NCBI GenBank assembly: GCA_902826945.1
Contig: CADEGS010000039.1
Span: 1-26,812, forward strand
DNA: 26,812 bases
Source of the DNA: an uncultured bacterium
GTDB taxonomy: Bacteria > Planctomycetota > UBA1135 > GCA-002686595
Direction: 5' to 3'
Below, one piece after another: positions 14,573-22,832 of this stretch; the first letter of the stretch is position 1; each line of letters starts with the position of its first letter. Position numbers and translations under genes: made by a program. Under the pieces are notes generated by a model. That model searched no databases and had not been told where the DNA came from. It worked only from the letters and a program-made list of their open reading frames with translations.

Positions 14573-16297
14573 ATGAAGCACCCGCTCCGCCCCGCCCTCG
14601 GCCTCGCCACCCTGCTCCTCGCTGCGCCTTCCCCGGCCCGGGCCCAGGAGCCCGTCCGGGTGAGCCCCTGGACCATCGTGGGCGAGCAGAAGATCAGCTC
14701 CACCCAGGGCGGCCTGGGGGTGCTGCTCGCCTCGAACGCCTACTTCGGGCTCTCGATGGCGGGCGACCTCGACCTGAACGGCGACGGGCGCTCGGAGCTC
14801 GTCGTCGGATCCCCGGGGTCCAACCTGGGCGGCAGCGGCCGGGGCGAGATCGTCGTCCTGTTCCTGAACGCCGACGGCACGGTCCAGGCGAAGCAGCGGA
14901 TCGGCCAGGGCGCCGGCGGCTTCACCGGCAGCCTCGACAACGACGACTACTTCGGCCGGGGCCTGTGGAGCCTGGGCGACCTGGACGACGACGGGGTCGA
15001 CGACCTGATCGTGGGCGCGTACCGCGACGACGACGGGGCCATCGACGCGGGCGCGGCGTACGTCCTCTTCCTGAACCCCGGCGGCACGGTCAAGGCGAGC
15101 ACGAAGATCTCGAACGGGAACGGCGGCTTCCCGTCGGTCCTGGCGACGAGCGACCTCTTCGGCGTGCGCACGTGCGGCATCGGCGACCTCGACGGCGACG
15201 GCGTGGAGGACGCGGTCGTCGCGGCTTCCTTCACCAACGACGGCGGCCCGGACCGGGGCGCGATCTACGTTCTGTTCCTGAACACGAACGGCACGGTCAA
15301 GGCGTTCCAGAAGATCAGCCAGCTCGCGGGCAACCTGGGCGTGGTCCTCGACGACACGGACTTCTTCGGCACGAGCGTCGCGCCGCTGGGCGACCTGGAC
15401 GGCGACGGCCACGTGGACCTCGCGGTCGGCGCGCGCGGCGACGACGACGGCGGCAGCGCGAGCGGAGCGGTGTACGTGCTGTTCCTGAACCCGAACGGCA
15501 CCGTGAAGGCGCGCCGCAAGATCTCCGCGACGCAGGGCGGCTTCCGCGGCGACCTGGACGCGCTGGACCAGCTCGGGATCTCCGCCGTGGCCTTCACTCC
15601 GGACGGGCCGGCGACGAGCGGGCGCGTGACGCTCGCGGTCGGCGCCTTCGAGGACGACGACGGCGGCCTGAACCGCGGCGCGGTCTGGCTGCTCGACCTC
15701 GACACCGACGGCAGCGTGCTCTCGCACCGCAAGGTCAGCTCCACCGCCTGCAACCTGCAGGGCCCGCTGGACGACGAGGACGGCTTCGGCACCAGCGTGG
15801 CGGTGCTCAGCGACCTCGAGCACGACGGGCGCCCGAACGTCGTCATGGGCGCCTGGAACGACACCGACGGCGGCACGAACGGCGGCGCGGTGTACGTGCT
15901 CGACCTCGCGCACACGCCGGCGCGCGGCCACGCGGGACCTCCGGTCGCCGCGCTGGGCGCGAGCGAGGCGAGCGGCCTCGCGCTCGCCGGACCGAGCGCC
16001 GTGCTCCCGGGCGAGCCGCTCTCCCTCTGCGTCGTGTCCGCGGCCTCCGAGCCCTTCGAGGGCGCGCTCGTCCTGCTCGGCCAGGGCGGCCTCGCGCCCC
16101 GGCCGCTGGCGCTCCCCGGCGTGGACGGCGCGCTGGCCGTGCTGCCGCCCTTCGCCAGCGCGCTCGGCTCGCGCGTCGCGTTCGAGCTGCCCCCGGGCCT
16201 GCGCGCGACCTCGAGCGTCGCGGCCCAGGCGCTCGCCTGGCGCGGCGGGCGCCTGGTGCTCTCGCCGCCGATCGCGGTCCAGCTCGCGTCGCGTTGA
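14573..16297 (+). CDS. Secreted FG-GAP (integrin-alpha-like) repeat protein
   Basis: The 574-residue product opens with a Sec signal peptide, positively charged MKHPLRP, hydrophobic LATLLLAA and a likely cleavage at ARA-Q (24/25). Six repeats of about 68 residues follow (39-448). Each starts with KIS, has an FG, then GDLDGDG-type calcium-binding loops, then VGA, DDDGG and YVLFLNxNGTVKA. Such repeats fold as blades of a beta-propeller; six to seven blades close one, so the array is near the right number for one propeller. The fifth repeat has lost the DxDxDG loop. The C-terminal 125 residues form an Ala/Leu/Pro-rich segment lacking repeats. The protein is probably exported and binds calcium; a ligand cannot be named. 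It looks monocistronic, with a hairpin after the stop. Confidence 0.9.
   Translation: MKHPLRPALGLATLLLAAPSPARAQEPVRVSPWTIVGEQKISSTQGGLGVLLASNAYFGLSMAGDLDLNGDGRSELVVGSPGSNLGGSGRGEIVVLFLNADGTVQAKQRIGQGAGGFTGSLDNDDYFGRGLWSLGDLDDDGVDDLIVGAYRDDDGAIDAGAAYVLFLNPGGTVKASTKISNGNGGFPSVLATSDLFGVRTCGIGDLDGDGVEDAVVAASFTNDGGPDRGAIYVLFLNTNGTVKAFQKISQLAGNLGVVLDDTDFFGTSVAPLGDLDGDGHVDLAVGARGDDDGGSASGAVYVLFLNPNGTVKARRKISATQGGFRGDLDALDQLGISAVAFTPDGPATSGRVTLAVGAFEDDDGGLNRGAVWLLDLDTDGSVLSHRKVSSTACNLQGPLDDEDGFGTSVAVLSDLEHDGRPNVVMGAWNDTDGGTNGGAVYVLDLAHTPARGHAGPPVAALGASEASGLALAGPSAVLPGEPLSLCVVSAASEPFEGALVLLGQGGLAPRPLALPGVDGALAVLPPFASALGSRVAFELPPGLRATSSVAAQALAWRGGRLVLSPPIAVQLASR
14687..15916 (+). repeat. Six tandem coding repeats of about 205 bp (FG-GAP blades)
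   Basis: The repeats are visible at DNA level through recurring words such as GGCGACCTGGACGGCGACGG and GTCCTGTTCCTGAAC. Units start near codons 39, 107, 178, 247, 316 and 387. Units 3 and 4 are most regular; unit 5 lacks the calcium loop, and unit 6 has a weakened one (LSDLEHDGRP). The arrangement indicates tandem duplication followed by divergence. Confidence 0.8.
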
Positions 16298-16308
16298 CGC
16301 GGGCGGGT

Positions 16309-16353
16309 GGTCCGTCCGTCCCCTCCGACCCCGAACGGAGGGGCGGACGGACC
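16309..16353. terminator. Strong hairpin between convergent genes
   Basis: An 18-bp stem (16309-16327 pairs with 16336-16353) with one bulged base at 16319 or 16320 and an 8-nt loop. It begins 12 nt after the stop of the FG-GAP gene and lies 101 bp from the stop of the convergent Omp85 gene, so it could stop transcription from either side. No T-run is present, as expected for many high-GC hosts. The remaining 16354-16453 has a G-run (16361-16368) and no gene. Confidence 0.65.
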
Positions 16354-16453
16354 GCGCTTCGGGGGGGGCGCTCTTCCCTGGGGCGCTGAGCGCGGAACTG
16401 CGCTCGCGGCCCGATGCTCGCGGGAGCTCGCGGCCCTGGGCGGACCCGCTCCC

Positions 16454-18490
16454 TCAGAACGCCATCCCGATGGCGAGGTGCACCACGAAGTCGTCCTCGC
16501 CCCGCCGCGCGTCGGGATTCCAGCCGACGTCGAGGCGCACCGGGCCGATCGGCAGCAGGTAGCGCAGCCCGGCGCCGACGCCCGTGCGGATGTCCTCGAA
16601 GCGCAGGTAGTCCTCCACCAGCGGCACGACGTTGCCGGCGTCGAAGAAGAGGCCCGCCTCGAGGTGGCCGACGAGCCTCTGGCGCAGCTCGACGTTCCAC
16701 ACGTTGTAGGCCTGGCCGCCGGCCGGGTCGCCGCCCGCGTCCACGCCCAGCTCGTCCTCCGCGAACGAGCGCACGGTGTTCTCGCCGCCGTTGAAGAAGC
16801 GCTCCTGCAGCGGCAGCTCGAGCGTGTCCGCCACCGGCTGGCGCAGCGCGGTGAGCGCGCGCAGCGCGAGCACCGTGTCGTCGCCGAGGGCGACGAACTG
16901 CGAGGCCTCCAGCGTGCCGCCGACGTAGTCCACCTCGGAGCCGAAGGCGTGCGAGGCCCATTCGACGCTGGCGCGCCGCCGCCCGCCGTGGTGGGGCGTG
17001 AAGAGCTGCCCGCGGTCGTCGTGCGTCGTCGAGAGCGTGACGGAGGCGATGTTGGCGTCGTCGACGGCGTCGGGCGGCAGCTCGTTCTCGACGTTCGTGT
17101 CCACGTCGTCGAGCTCGCTGCGCCGGAACGAGTAGGAGAGCGTCGAGCGCAGGCGCTCGCTCCACAGGCGCGCCAGGCTGAGCTCGGTGCCGAACTCGGT
17201 CTTCGTGAAGGACGGCTCCTCGCGGTGGTCGGCGCTGACGGCGACGCGCGACTCGTAGCGGCCGCGCTCGATCCAGGGGTCGTTCCAGGCGACCGAGGCC
17301 GTCTGCGCCAGGAAGCCGAAGGTGCTCTGGGCGCGGATGCCGTTGCCGCTGCCGAAGGCGTTGCGCTCGTCGATCCCGAACGACAGCCGCGCGCCCTCGT
17401 AGGAGCCGTAGCCCGGCTCGACGAAGAACTCGATGCTCGGCAGCTCCTCGACGCGCACGAGGAGGTCGCGCGCGGCCGCGTCGCCCTCGGCCAGGTCGAT
17501 CGCGACCGAGCGGAACAGCCCGGAGCGGTACAGGTTGGCGAAGCTCTCGCGCACCGCCGTCGCGTCGTAGGCGTCGCCCTCCCGCAGCGCGAGACGCGAG
17601 CGCACCAGCGCGTCGTGCCCCGGATCCGCGCCCTCGACGCGCACCGCCGCGATCGAGACGCGCGGCCCGGGCTCCACGGCGTAGGCGAGGCGCACGTCGC
17701 CGCTCGCCGGGTCGATCGTCGTCTCGACCTCGACGGCGGCGTCCGGCCGGGCGTCCTCGCCCAGCGCCTCGAGCAGCGCGGCGCGCAGCGCGTAGGCCAC
17801 CGGCGGCGTGTAGGGCCGGTCGAGGCGCGCCTGCGCGGCGCGCTCGAGCGCCCGGCGCGCCCCGGCGAGCGCGGGCTCGTCGTGCGCCAGGCGCAGCCGC
17901 ACCGCGCGCAGGTGCGAGCGCGGACCCTCCTCGACCGTGCACGCGAGCGCCACCGTGCCGCTCGCCACGTCCACCTCCTCCTCCACCGACGCGACGCGCA
18001 CGCGCAGCCAGCCCTTCTGGTAGTAGTACTCCTCGACGCCGGACGACGCCGAGCGCACGCGCGCGCGCACGAAGGGCTGCGGCTCGCCCTCGGGCAGGAA
18101 GAAGAGCGAGAGCGTCTCGCCGTCCACGCCCTCGTTGCCGCGGAACGCGACCGAGACCAGCGTCAGGCGCGGCCCCTCGTCCACACGGAAGAGCGCCCGC
18201 GCCCCGTCGGCGTCCTCCTCGAGCGCGTAGTCCACCGCGACCTGCGCGAAGCCGTTGGCGCGGTAGTGCTCCTCGATCGCGTACGCGGCGTCGTCCACCT
18301 GCGCCCGCGTGACGCTCTCGGGCACCGGGCCGAGCCGGTCGGCCTCGATCGCCGCGAGCAGCTCCTGCTCCGGGAAGGAGCGCACCCCGGCGAAGGCGAC
18401 GCTCGTGCGCTCGCCCAGCGCCTGGCGCGGGTCGGACGTGCTGCGGCACGCCGCCAGCACGGCCAGCACGACCAGCGCCAGCCGTCTCAT
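16454..18490 (-). CDS. Omp85-family outer-membrane lipoprotein, TamA/TamL-like
   Basis: The 678-residue product starts with a short signal peptide and a lipobox, LAAC, with Cys15 as the lipidated residue. About four POTRA domains follow (near 29-105, 108-188, 193-272 and 277-348), then a C-terminal beta-barrel (about 353-678). Barrel landmarks are ERFFNGGENTVRSF (563-576), equivalent to the RFxxGGxxxVRGF region of Omp85 loop 6 but with Ser for Gly, and the late GLRYLLPIGPVRLDVGW (641-657). The chain ends in Phe, as outer-membrane barrels do. The role is probably insertion or transport of proteins or lipids at the outer membrane together with TamB. The ATG overlaps the TamB stop (ATGA). Lipidation is unlike proteobacterial TamA or BamA but like TamL of Bacteroidetes. 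A BamA function cannot be excluded. Confidence 0.85.
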   Translation of the reverse strand: MRRLALVVLAVLAACRSTSDPRQALGERTSVAFAGVRSFPEQELLAAIEADRLGPVPESVTRAQVDDAAYAIEEHYRANGFAQVAVDYALEEDADGARALFRVDEGPRLTLVSVAFRGNEGVDGETLSLFFLPEGEPQPFVRARVRSASSGVEEYYYQKGWLRVRVASVEEEVDVASGTVALACTVEEGPRSHLRAVRLRLAHDEPALAGARRALERAAQARLDRPYTPPVAYALRAALLEALGEDARPDAAVEVETTIDPASGDVRLAYAVEPGPRVSIAAVRVEGADPGHDALVRSRLALREGDAYDATAVRESFANLYRSGLFRSVAIDLAEGDAAARDLLVRVEELPSIEFFVEPGYGSYEGARLSFGIDERNAFGSGNGIRAQSTFGFLAQTASVAWNDPWIERGRYESRVAVSADHREEPSFTKTEFGTELSLARLWSERLRSTLSYSFRRSELDDVDTNVENELPPDAVDDANIASVTLSTTHDDRGQLFTPHHGGRRRASVEWASHAFGSEVDYVGGTLEASQFVALGDDTVLALRALTALRQPVADTLELPLQERFFNGGENTVRSFAEDELGVDAGGDPAGGQAYNVWNVELRQRLVGHLEAGLFFDAGNVVPLVEDYLRFEDIRTGVGAGLRYLLPIGPVRLDVGWNPDARRGEDDFVVHLAIGMAF

Positions 18491-21400
18491 GGCAGGCGGA
18501 ACAGGAACCCGATCCCCAGGTTGACCTTGTCGTACTTGTCGCGCTCGGCGCTCAGGAAGGGCACGCGGCCCACGTCGCGCGGACGGTCGGAGAAGTAGTA
18601 CGACACCTCGGTCGTGGGCGCGCCGCTGCGCGTGACGTCGGCGCCGACCTCGATGTCCAGCCGCTCGAGCAGGCCGTTCCCGCCCTCGGAGTCGCCGCGC
18701 AGCCAGCGCGCGAGGAAGTCGCGCGCCAGGTAGACCGCCACCGTGCGCGCGGCGGCCTCGCTGCGCGAGGCGGTGTCGCCATCGGGCAGCTCGCCGGTCA
18801 GGAACAGCACCAGGAGCTGGTCGGCCGGCAGGGGCGGCGTGGACCACAGCTCGATCTCCGGCGCCAGCGCGTCGCCGCTGACGCGCACGCCGACGTCGTA
18901 GCCCTTGATGCGCGAGCGGCCGGAGAGCTCGAGCGCGGGCGTGAAGGGCGCGTCGGGGCGGAACTCGACCAGCCCCGAGTCCACCAGCAGCGAGCCCGAG
19001 GGCAGGGACAGCCGCCCGGGGTCCACGTACACGCGCCCCGTGACGAGCGGCACCTCGCCCGTGCCCCGCAGGCGCAGGTCGGGGCGCACGACCGCGTCGG
19101 CCACGTTGTTGTCCACGCGCAGCGGCCCGCGCACGCCCACGTCGAGCGTCATGCGCGCGAGCGGCTCGTCGCGCCAGAGCTGGAACGACAGGCCGCGCCC
19201 GCCGGCCGACGGCGGCGCCGCCTCGCCGCGCAGCGCGCCGAGGAAGTCCAGGTCGCGCGCGTAGCGCCCTTCGGTCAGCGCCACGTCGCCCTGCGCGCGC
19301 AGCGCCGAGAGCGGCCCCGCCACCGCGAGCCGCGCGTCGCCCCGCACGCGCAGCCCGTTCGAGCGCGCGAGCAGCAGGTTCTGGCCCTCGAGCTCGAGCG
19401 CGAGCTCGGGCTCGGCGCGCTCGCCGCCCGGGAGCGCCAGCGAGCCCCGCGCCGTGAACGGCGCGGCGCCCAGCTCGCCGGTGAGCTGCTCGAGCTCGAC
19501 CTCGCGCTCGCGGAAGCGCAGGCGCGCCGCGAGCCGCTCGATCGCGGGGAAGTCGGAGGCGAGCCGCAGCGACGCGTCGTCGACGGCCAGCGTCCCGGCG
19601 TAGGACGGCCGCGCCGGCGTGCCCGAGAGCTCCAGCGTGCCCTGCACGGTGCCCGCCGCGCGGCGCAGCGCGTCCGAGCGCGCGGCCAGCCAGCCGACGT
19701 CCTCGAGCGCGAGCTCGAGCTCGAGCGCGAGCGGCGCCTCGCGCCAGCCGCCGAGCGTCCCGCGCACGAGGCCGGCGAGCGGCAGCGGCGCGCCGACCGA
19801 GCCGTGCGCCTCGACGCGGCCGAGCGCGGCGCTCTCGAGCGCGAGCGACTCGAGCCGGCAGGTGTCGTCCGCCGCGAGCGCGAGGCGCAGGTCGGCGCGG
19901 CGGCCGACGAAGCCGGGGCCGAGCGGGTCGAGCGCGACGGCGTCGAGCGCGACCTGCGCCCGCCCGCGCGCGGCCTCCCACGTGCCCGCGAGGTCGGCCT
20001 CGAGGCGCAGCGCGCCGGCCAGGTCGGCGGGCGCGAGCGGCACGCGCCGCGCGAGCGCGGCCAGGTCGAGGTCGGCGCTGGCGCGCAGGGCGAGCTCGCC
20101 CGGCGCGAGCGGCTCCTCCGCCAGCGGGTCGAGCGGCACGGCGCCCGACGCGACCAGCGTGCCGACGCGCGCGTGCTCGAGCACGAGCTGCTCGAGGGTC
20201 AGCCGCCCTTCCTCGAGGGCGCCGCGCGCGAGCGCCGTCCAGGGCGCGTCCTCGGACCCCACGCGCAGCTCGGCCAGGCGCACGTCGAAGCGCGCGCGCA
20301 GGCCGCCCTGGTCGCGCTCGGCCTGCACGCTGGCGTCCACGCCGCTCGTGCGCGCCGCCGCCAGCGCGCCGCTCAGCCAGGGCGATGGATCGAGCCCGTC
20401 GAGCACGAGGTCGGCGCGCCAGGCGCTCGCGCCGGCGCGGCGCGCGGAGAGCTGGAGCAGCCCCGGCCCCTCGAGCCGCAGCGGCTCGAGCGTCCAGCGC
20501 GTGGCGTCCAGGACGCGCAGCGTGGCCGGCGCGGCGAGCGCCAGCCGGGCGCCGGGCGCCTCGGCCTCGAGCGCGTCGATCGTCGCGCTCCACGGTCCGC
20601 CGCCCGCGCCCGGCGTCAGGCCCGCGAGCGTCCCGGCGAGCGTCACGCGGCGCGCGCCGGCCTCGAGCGCCAGCTCGCTCACGCGCACGCGCGCCTCCGC
20701 GCCCGCGCCCCCGCCATCGATCTCCGCCCGCAGGCGCGCCCGGTCGAGCGCGACGCCGCCGGCCGCGAGGCCGCGCGCCTCGAGCGCGAGCGACCCCGTC
20801 GGCGCCGCGAGCGGTCCGTCGAGCGCGAGCTCGAGGTCGAGCTCGCCGGCGGGCAGGGCCTCGATCCCGAGCGCCGCGAGGTCGAGAGCGCTGCCGCGCA
20901 GGACGAGGCCGTCGAGCGCCGGCGGCTCGAGCTCGAGCGCCCCCGAGGCGGACAGCCGTCCCACGCCGCCGTCGAGCTCCAGCGAGCGCAGCTCGGCGCG
21001 GCCGGCGTCCAGCGCGAGGCGCAGCGCGCCGTCGCCGAGCGCGCGCCCGAAGGCGCTCAGCCCGCGCACGCGTCCGTCGAGCTCGCCGTGCGGCGCGTCG
21101 AGCGGGCCCTCGACCGCGAGCGAGCCCGCGAGCGCGCCGCGCAGGGCGTCGCTGCCGACCAGGCGCGCCAGCTCGCCCAGCTCGTCGAAGGCGACCTCGA
21201 CGTCGAGCGCGACGCGCGCGCGCGCCAGGTCGCCGTCGGCGGGCACGCGCAGCGTGCCCTGGCGCAGGACGAGCGCGCCGCCCTCGGTCGTGACGCGCGC
21301 GCGCTCGATCGCGAGCACCCCCGCGCGCAGGCGTCCCGCGAGCTCGACCGCGTGGTCGGGGACGCGCGCGTCCGCGGGCAGGCCGGCGAGCAGCGGCAGG

Positions 21401-22512
21401 TCGTGCAGCTCGAGCGACAGCGCGCCCTCGAGCGCGAGCAGGAGCGGCTCGGGCCCGTGCGCCAGGCGCAGCGCGTCGGCGGCGAGGCGGTTGTCGCCGC
21501 GCCAGGCACGCAGCTCCGAGAGCGCGAGGGCGTCGGGCGTGTCCGCCGCCCGCGCCTGCAGGCCGTCGAGGCGCAGCGCGCCCCAGGCGAGCGCGCGCCC
21601 CTCGAGCGCGAGCTGCCACGTGCCGGCCGCGAGGTCGAGCGTGCCACGGGCGTCGAGCGCGCCGGCGAGCTCCGGCTCGGCGAGGAACGGCGCCAGGCGC
21701 GCGAGCGAGAGGTCGGTGAGCTCGACCGCGAGCGCGTCCGCCGGCCCGTGCGCCGCGAGCGTCCCGCCGAGCAGCGTCCCCTCCAGCGAGACGGCGGGCG
21801 CGGCGCCGGACAGGTCGAGCTCGGCCCGCGTCAGGGCCAGCGCGGGCGCGCCGGCGAGGCCGCCGGGCTCGGCCAGCCGCAGCTCGTCGAGGCGCGCGCG
21901 CTCGCCGTCCCAGGTGCCGCGCGCGCGCAGGTCGAGCGCCAGCGCCGGCTCGTCGCAGGAGAGCGCCGCGGCGAGCGCGACGGGCTCCGGGCCGCCCCCG
22001 GTCGCGCGCAGCCCGCGCGCCGCGAGCGTCGGCCCGTCCGCCAGGCGCACGCGGAGCTCCTCCAGCGCGACGTCGAGCGCGGGCAGGCGCCCGGGCGGCG
22101 CGCCGGCGGGCTCCCCGGGCGCGGCCGGCGGCTCCGCGCCCGCCGCGGCGCCCAGGTCGAGCGCCACGCGCCGCGCGCGCAGCGCCACGCGCTCGAGCGC
22201 GTCCAGCCGGCCGAGCAGGAGGCCCGGCGAGTAGCGCAGCTCGAGGCGTGCGCCCTCGACGGCGGCCACGGCCGGGCGGCCGCCGGAGAGCGGCGCGAGC
22301 GCCAGGTCCTCGACGACGAGGTGCGTCAGCAGGTTGCCGCGGATCGACCCGAGCGTGAGCCGCGCGCCGAGCGCGCGCTCGAGCGGCGCGCGCGCCAGCC
22401 GCTCGACCAGCGGCGCGAGCGTGCGCGAGCGCGTCGCGTAGAGGAGCGCGAGCGCGAGCGCCGCCACGAGCGCGGCGCGCGCGAGGAAGCGTCGGGTCCG
22501 ATGGGTCGCCAT
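18487..22512 (-). CDS. tamB: TamB-like inner-membrane/periplasmic bridge protein
   Basis: The 1341-residue product has one N-terminal membrane helix (about 9-25), then a very long AsmA/TamB-type region rich in short beta strands with repeated LALEG, LELEL and GALxLDG patterns. The conserved TamB C-terminal domain (DUF490, about 1150-1341) is clear from VPLVTGRVYVDPGRLSLPSG, LLVDSGLVEF, PPLPADQLLVLFLTGELP and the final NLGIGFLFRLP. TamB proteins form a hydrophobic groove across the periplasm, implicated in phospholipid transport and outer-membrane protein assembly. The size is comparable to E. coli TamB. The start at MATHRTRRF puts the helix at the N-terminus; the frame is open upstream, but that part is not protein-like. 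The gene is first in a two-gene operon with the Omp85 gene, the reverse of the E. coli order. Confidence 0.9.
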   Translation of the reverse strand: MATHRTRRFLARAALVAALALALLYATRSRTLAPLVERLARAPLERALGARLTLGSIRGNLLTHLVVEDLALAPLSGGRPAVAAVEGARLELRYSPGLLLGRLDALERVALRARRVALDLGAAAGAEPPAAPGEPAGAPPGRLPALDVALEELRVRLADGPTLAARGLRATGGGPEPVALAAALSCDEPALALDLRARGTWDGERARLDELRLAEPGGLAGAPALALTRAELDLSGAAPAVSLEGTLLGGTLAAHGPADALAVELTDLSLARLAPFLAEPELAGALDARGTLDLAAGTWQLALEGRALAWGALRLDGLQARAADTPDALALSELRAWRGDNRLAADALRLAHGPEPLLLALEGALSLELHDLPLLAGLPADARVPDHAVELAGRLRAGVLAIERARVTTEGGALVLRQGTLRVPADGDLARARVALDVEVAFDELGELARLVGSDALRGALAGSLAVEGPLDAPHGELDGRVRGLSAFGRALGDGALRLALDAGRAELRSLELDGGVGRLSASGALELEPPALDGLVLRGSALDLAALGIEALPAGELDLELALDGPLAAPTGSLALEARGLAAGGVALDRARLRAEIDGGGAGAEARVRVSELALEAGARRVTLAGTLAGLTPGAGGGPWSATIDALEAEAPGARLALAAPATLRVLDATRWTLEPLRLEGPGLLQLSARRAGASAWRADLVLDGLDPSPWLSGALAAARTSGVDASVQAERDQGGLRARFDVRLAELRVGSEDAPWTALARGALEEGRLTLEQLVLEHARVGTLVASGAVPLDPLAEEPLAPGELALRASADLDLAALARRVPLAPADLAGALRLEADLAGTWEAARGRAQVALDAVALDPLGPGFVGRRADLRLALAADDTCRLESLALESAALGRVEAHGSVGAPLPLAGLVRGTLGGWREAPLALELELALEDVGWLAARSDALRRAAGTVQGTLELSGTPARPSYAGTLAVDDASLRLASDFPAIERLAARLRFREREVELEQLTGELGAAPFTARGSLALPGGERAEPELALELEGQNLLLARSNGLRVRGDARLAVAGPLSALRAQGDVALTEGRYARDLDFLGALRGEAAPPSAGGRGLSFQLWRDEPLARMTLDVGVRGPLRVDNNVADAVVRPDLRLRGTGEVPLVTGRVYVDPGRLSLPSGSLLVDSGLVEFRPDAPFTPALELSGRSRIKGYDVGVRVSGDALAPEIELWSTPPLPADQLLVLFLTGELPDGDTASRSEAAARTVAVYLARDFLARWLRGDSEGGNGLLERLDIEVGADVTRSGAPTTEVSYYFSDRPRDVGRVPFLSAERDKYDKVNLGIGFLFRLP

Positions 22513-22519
22513 GGCGCGA

Positions 22520-22557
22520 CCGCCCGGGCGCGGCCGAGCGTGGCCGCGCCCGGGCGG
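22520..22557 (-). promoter_or_regulatory. Leader hairpin of tamB, 16-bp perfect stem
   Basis: CCGCCCGGGCGCGGCC (22520-22535) and its exact complement (22542-22557) enclose a 6-nt loop. In the minus-strand transcript predicted from the TAGAAT at 22566-22571, the hairpin starts within a few nucleotides of the 5' end and ends 7 nt before the tamB ATG, so it fills nearly the whole leader. It could control translation, protect the 5' end or be a protein-binding operator. Confidence 0.6.
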
Positions 22558-22565
22558 GCACACGA

Positions 22566-22571
22566 ATTCTA
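22566..22571 (-). promoter_or_regulatory. -10 element for the tamB operon
   Basis: TAGAAT on the minus strand (five of six consensus matches), inside an EcoRI-like GAATTC context. It predicts a leader of about 47 nt before tamB. No clear -35 element. Confidence 0.5.
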
Positions 22572-22670
22572 GGGCGCGTGCCGAGGCGACGCGCGCGCGC
22601 CGCCGGGCGCGACGGGACGCTCGCCGCCCGCGACGGCCCTCGGCGAGGGGCGGATCGGCGAGGGCGAGGC

Positions 22671-22676
22671 TACCAT
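22671..22676 (+). promoter_or_regulatory. -10 candidate for the carbamoyltransferase operon
   Basis: TACCAT (TAnnnT), 156 nt before the ATG at 22833. It resembles the TACCGT elements of the MATE and trmB genes. If real, the mRNA has a leader of about 150 nt, long for this window, starting just before the hairpin at 22696. Confidence 0.4.
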
Positions 22677-22695
22677 CGACGCGCAGAGCGGCGAT

Positions 22696-22729
22696 CCCGC
22701 TGCCGGTCGGCGCGCCGATCGACGGCGGG
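22696..22729 (+). promoter_or_regulatory. Leader hairpin upstream of the carbamoyltransferase gene
   Basis: The 34 bases fold back on themselves with 16 of 17 positions paired, counting two G-U wobbles and one C-A mismatch; the tip around TCGGCGCGCCGA is a perfect palindrome, so two or so tip pairs must open to form a loop. It starts about 13 nt after the predicted transcript start and lies 103 nt before the ATG. A regulatory RNA role is inference; it matches no riboswitch class I know. Confidence 0.4.
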
Positions 22730-22832
22730 AGGCCGCACGAACGCGTCACCGACGACCTCGAGGAGGAGGGCGGGCCGCTGCCGGCGCTCGAGCGCGTGCT
22801 CGGGCGTCCGCGCGCCGCCGATCGCCCGCGCC

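Larger units (their letters stand above)
22513..22832. other. Divergent regulatory region, 320 bp
   Basis: This gap between tamB (minus) and the carbamoyltransferase gene (plus) is the longest non-coding stretch. It holds a -10 candidate and a leader hairpin for each gene, described separately. The open frames crossing it translate to Arg/Ser-rich, non-conserved sequence, so I see no gene. No tRNA-like or known riboswitch pattern was recognised. Confidence 0.7.

Noticed and set aside
14573..16297. The repeats of this gene as a CRISPR-like or transposon repeat
   Set aside because: The repeat unit is a multiple of three, lies fully in frame and encodes FG-GAP blades with regular calcium loops.
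19690..19740. Repetitive GAGCTCGAGC-like DNA inside tamB
   Set aside because: It encodes alternating Leu-Glu beta strands typical of TamB in a genome that prefers GAG and CTC/CTG codons; it is coding low complexity, not a separate repeat element.
22578..22832. N-terminal extension of the carbamoyltransferase
   Set aside because: The translation is Arg/Ser/Gly-rich and unlike any transcarbamylase; homology begins at MRLDARTLYTTLDL, and the resulting 347 residues match the family length.
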